A stretch of DNA of 7,358 bases from Bacteroidales bacterium (GTDB lineage Bacteria; Bacteroidota; Bacteroidia; Bacteroidales; UBA932): contig JAGDBY010000046.1 of the NCBI GenBank assembly GCA_017958765.1, positions 1 to 7,358 of the forward strand. The letters are read 5' to 3'. The notes beneath the pieces were generated by a model. The model did no database searches. It was not told where the DNA came from and worked only from the letters and a program-made list of their open reading frames with translations. Position 1 is the first letter of the stretch; each line of letters begins with the position of its first letter. Of the stretch, positions 4,393-7,358 are shown piece after piece. Position numbers and translations under genes: made by a program.

Positions 4393-7358
4393 TAGACAAG
4401 AATTTGAAAAAAGTCCTGCTGTTAGGTTCCGGCGCTCTCAAGATCGGAGAAGCCGGTGAGTTCGACTACTCTGGTTCACAGGCCCTTAAAGCGATGCGTG
4501 AAGAGGGTATCAAGACTGTCCTGATCAACCCGAACATCGCCACCGTCCAGACTTCAGAAGGCATTGCAGACAAGATATATTTCCTCCCTGTCACTCCTTT
4601 CTTCGTAGAGAAAGTGATCAAAAAAGAGAATCCCGACGGTATTCTGCTCGCATTCGGCGGTCAGACCGCTCTCAACTGCGGTGTACAGCTGTTCAAACTC
4701 GGCATTCTCGATAAATACAACGTCAAAGTTCTCGGCACTCCTGTACAGACGATCATCGACACTGAAGACCGCGACTGCTTCAACAAGAGAATGGAGGAGA
4801 TTGACATCAAGATCATCAAGAGTCACGCCGTAGAAAGCATCGAGGACGCCCGTAAAGCGGCCGCAGAATTGGGCTACCCTGTCATTCTCCGTGCAGCTTA
4901 CGCTCTGGGAGGTCTCGGCAGCGGTTTCTGCGACAATGAGGACGAACTGAACGTCCTGGGAGCTAAATCATTCTCCTACAGTCCTCAGGTCCTCGTTGAG
5001 AAGTCTCTAAAAGGATGGAAAGAGATTGAGTTCGAGGTTGTCAGAGACAAGTACGGCAACTGCATCACTGTCTGCAACATGGAGAATTTCGATCCTCTGG
5101 GCATTCACACCGGAGAGAGTATCGTTGTGGCTCCTTGCCAGACTCTTACCCAGCACGACATCACAAAACTGAGCGAACTGGCTAAGCTTATCGTCCGCCA
5201 CCTCGGTATCGTAGGAGAATGCAACATCCAATTCGCATATGACCCGTATTCAGACGATTACAGAGTCATCGAGGTGAATGCCCGTCTGAGCCGTTCTTCA
5301 GCTCTGGCTTCAAAAGCGACAGGTTATCCGCTCGCATTCGTAGCCGCAAAGATAGGTTTGGGATACGGTCTGTTCGAACTGACCAATTCTGTCACCAAGA
5401 CAACTCCGGCATTCTTCGAGCCTGCCATCGACTACGTTGTGTGCAAGATCCCTCGCTGGGACCTGAGCAAATTCCACGGCGTAAACAGAGAGATCGGCAG
5501 CAGTATGAAGTCTGTAGGCGAGATTATGGCTATCGGCCGCACATTCGAGGAAACTATCCAGAAAGGCCTTCGAATGATCGGTCAGGGAGCCCACGGATTC
5601 ATCGCCAACAAGGAGATTGTCGTCCCTGATATCGACAAAGCTCTGAAAGAGCCTACCGACAACCGTATCTTCGTGATTGCCAAGGCATTGAAGAAGGGTT
5701 ACACTATAGATCAAATCCACGACCTGACCAAGATCGACAAGCTTTTCATCGAGAAGCTGAACAACATCGTGCTGATCGCCAACGAGATTGAAAAGCTTGA
5801 CAAGGTGGAGGATCTCTCAAAGGATCTGCTCGTTCTCTCCAAGAGAATGGGATTCTCAGACTTCCAGATAGGACGTCTGATCTACAAGGACAGGCTGGAT
5901 ACAGAGCGTCAGGTGGATATTGTCCGTGAATACCGTAAAGGGCTTGGCGTTATCCCAGTAGTTAAACAGATCGACACACTGGCAGGAGAATACCCTGCAA
6001 AGGCCAACTATCTCTACCTCACATACAACGGTACTGAGGACGACGTTGAATTCCACACCGACAAGGGCTCCATCATAGTTCTGGGATCAGGCGCTTACCG
6101 TATCGGCAGCAGCGTGGAGTTCGACTGGTGCAGCGTAAATGCCCTTCAGACCGTCAGAAATAGCGGATGGAGAGGTATTATGATCAATTACAACCCTGAG
6201 ACCGTTTCAACAGACTACGATATGTGCGACAGGCTCTACTTCGATGAGCTGACTTACGAGCGCGTTATGGATATCTACGAGAAGGAACAGCCTCACGGAG
6301 TTATTGTCTCAGTGGGCGGACAGATTCCTAACAACCTGGCGCTCAGAATGAAGAATAACGGAGGTGTCAACATATTGGGTACCACAGCCGAGAACATCGA
6401 CAATGCCGAAGACCGTCACAAATTCTCAGCAATGCTCGACACTATCGGAGTCGACCAGCCTAAGTGGCAGGAGCTTACCAGTCTTCAGGATATCTACGAT
6501 TTCGTGGATAAAGTGGGTTTCCCTGTTCTGGTCCGTCCTTCATACGTCCTCTCCGGAGCGGCTATGAACGTTTGTTCAAACAAAGGCGAGCTGGAAGGAT
6601 TCCTGAAACTGGCCGCCAACGTATCTCAGAAGCACCCTGTAGTTGTAAGCTGCTTCATCCAGCACGCTAAGGAGATTGAGTTCGACGCGGTTGCCCGCAA
6701 GGGTGAAATTGTTGCTTACGCTATCTCCGAGCACATCGAGTTCGCCGGAGTCCACTCTGGTGACGCCACTATTCAGTTCCCTCCTCAGAAGCTTTATGTG
6801 GAGACTGCCCGCCGTATCAAGAAGATTTCCCGCAAGATTGCCGAGGCTCTTCAGATCAGCGGTCCTTTCAACATTCAGTTCCTTGCCAAAGAGAATGACA
6901 TCAAGGTTATCGAGTGTAACCTGCGTGCTTCAAGAAGCTTCCCGTTTGCTTCCAAGGTGCTTAAGATCAACCTTATAGAACTTGCCACCAAGATTATGAT
7001 CGGCGAAGATATAGTTCCTCCTCAGAAGCGCGCCTTCGCCCTGGACTACGTTGGCATCAAAGCTTCCCAGTTCTCATTCAGCAGACTTCAGGGAGCCGAT
7101 CCTGTCCTCGGAGTGGATATGTCTTCAACAGGTGAAGTGGGCTGCATCGGCGACAATTCCGACGAAGCCATTCTCAAGTCAATGCTTTCAGTAGGTTACA
7201 AGATTCCTAAGAAGAGAATCCTGATATCTTCCGGAGACGGCGCACAGAAAGCGCAGTTGCTCAGTGCGTGCAAGTTACTGATAGAGAATAATTTCGAGCT
7301 ATACACCACAGCCGGTACCTATAAGTACTGCGTTGAGAACAATATCCCTGCTACCCAG
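4389..7358 (+). CDS. carB: Carbamoyl-phosphate synthetase large (synthetase) subunit, 3' end beyond window
   Basis: CarB makes carbamoyl phosphate from ammonia, bicarbonate and two ATP. Here 990 codons are open without a stop; the family has about 1070. The two homologous halves are intact. The first ATP-grasp half carries GSGALKIGEAGEFDYSG near the N-terminus, R168 in ILRAAYALGGLGSG, and E295/N297/R299 in VIEVNARLSRSSALASKATG. A helical linker region (about 400-545) follows. The second half starts near G560 (GSIIVLGSGAYRIGSS) and has AGVHSGDAT at about 787-794 and E842/N844/R846 in VIECNLRASRSFPF. The allosteric MGS-like domain begins near 930 and keeps the two threonines of YTTAGTY (T974, T977), a position used for effector binding in known CPS enzymes. 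The wording matches the CPS-I-like branch, as in vertebrate CPS1 and Bacteroides, rather than E. coli CarB. The start ATG overlaps the end of the carA frame; AAAGAA 14 bases upstream is at best a weak ribosome site. Confidence 0.96.
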   Translation, partial: MIDKNLKKVLLLGSGALKIGEAGEFDYSGSQALKAMREEGIKTVLINPNIATVQTSEGIADKIYFLPVTPFFVEKVIKKENPDGILLAFGGQTALNCGVQLFKLGILDKYNVKVLGTPVQTIIDTEDRDCFNKRMEEIDIKIIKSHAVESIEDARKAAAELGYPVILRAAYALGGLGSGFCDNEDELNVLGAKSFSYSPQVLVEKSLKGWKEIEFEVVRDKYGNCITVCNMENFDPLGIHTGESIVVAPCQTLTQHDITKLSELAKLIVRHLGIVGECNIQFAYDPYSDDYRVIEVNARLSRSSALASKATGYPLAFVAAKIGLGYGLFELTNSVTKTTPAFFEPAIDYVVCKIPRWDLSKFHGVNREIGSSMKSVGEIMAIGRTFEETIQKGLRMIGQGAHGFIANKEIVVPDIDKALKEPTDNRIFVIAKALKKGYTIDQIHDLTKIDKLFIEKLNNIVLIANEIEKLDKVEDLSKDLLVLSKRMGFSDFQIGRLIYKDRLDTERQVDIVREYRKGLGVIPVVKQIDTLAGEYPAKANYLYLTYNGTEDDVEFHTDKGSIIVLGSGAYRIGSSVEFDWCSVNALQTVRNSGWRGIMINYNPETVSTDYDMCDRLYFDELTYERVMDIYEKEQPHGVIVSVGGQIPNNLALRMKNNGGVNILGTTAENIDNAEDRHKFSAMLDTIGVDQPKWQELTSLQDIYDFVDKVGFPVLVRPSYVLSGAAMNVCSNKGELEGFLKLAANVSQKHPVVVSCFIQHAKEIEFDAVARKGEIVAYAISEHIEFAGVHSGDATIQFPPQKLYVETARRIKKISRKIAEALQISGPFNIQFLAKENDIKVIECNLRASRSFPFASKVLKINLIELATKIMIGEDIVPPQKRAFALDYVGIKASQFSFSRLQGADPVLGVDMSSTGEVGCIGDNSDEAILKSMLSVGYKIPKKRILISSGDGAQKAQLLSACKLLIENNFELYTTAGTYKYCVENNIPATQ

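Noticed and set aside
5310..5720. Minus-strand open frame of 136 codons inside carB
   Set aside because: It lies wholly within the strongly conserved carB coding region and its translation shows no domain; it is a codon-composition shadow.
6676..6978. Plus-strand Ser/Arg/Leu-rich open frame inside carB
   Set aside because: Its biased composition comes from reading conserved carB codons out of frame.

Overview
The window reads as chromosomal DNA from an uncultured member of the Bacteroidales (Bacteroidota). The basis is protein similarity recalled from these families: a Bacteroidota-type Ig-like/Big_5 surface protein, an IspG whose iron-sulphur domain has the Bacteroidota wording, and a CarA-CarB pair of the Bacteroides/CPS-I-like type. 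There is also a TAnnTTTG promoter box typical of this phylum, and Shine-Dalgarno sites are weak. All genes lie on the + strand and are tightly packed. There is no stretch over 300 bases without a gene, and I see no tRNA, rRNA, mobile element or CRISPR array.

Layout. Bases 1-1382 hold the C-terminal part of an Ig-like domain protein; its start lies before the window. It overlaps by four bases (ATGA) a secreted outer-membrane beta-barrel protein (1379-2017). Six bases later comes ispG (2024-3313), an enzyme of the MEP isoprenoid pathway, with a much shortened insert domain. An AT-rich junction (about 3280-3345) carries a promoter-like element and a perfect 7-bp dyad. It leads into carA (from 3340) and then carB (4389 to the window end, 990 codons visible, open at the 3' end).

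The notable part is the carbamoyl-phosphate synthetase operon. CarB looks fully intact and of the CPS-I-like type. CarA keeps its fold but has lost its glutaminase: the nucleophile Cys is Ala (GFALGAN instead of GICxGxQ), the K-x-N of the first GATase strand is gone, the NHGY glutamine-binding loop reads N-Q-N-stop, and the block carrying the catalytic His and Glu (FHPE) is missing. An in-frame TAG at 4234-4236 cuts the protein 51 codons before the place where the reading frame would end in a four-base overlap with carB. The simplest reading is a synthetase that uses free ammonia, with a non-catalytic or decaying small subunit. A read-through or recoded amber codon, or a second active CarA elsewhere, are alternatives. 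A terminator-like hairpin with a T-tract lies inside the first codons of carA and could act as an attenuator; this is speculative.
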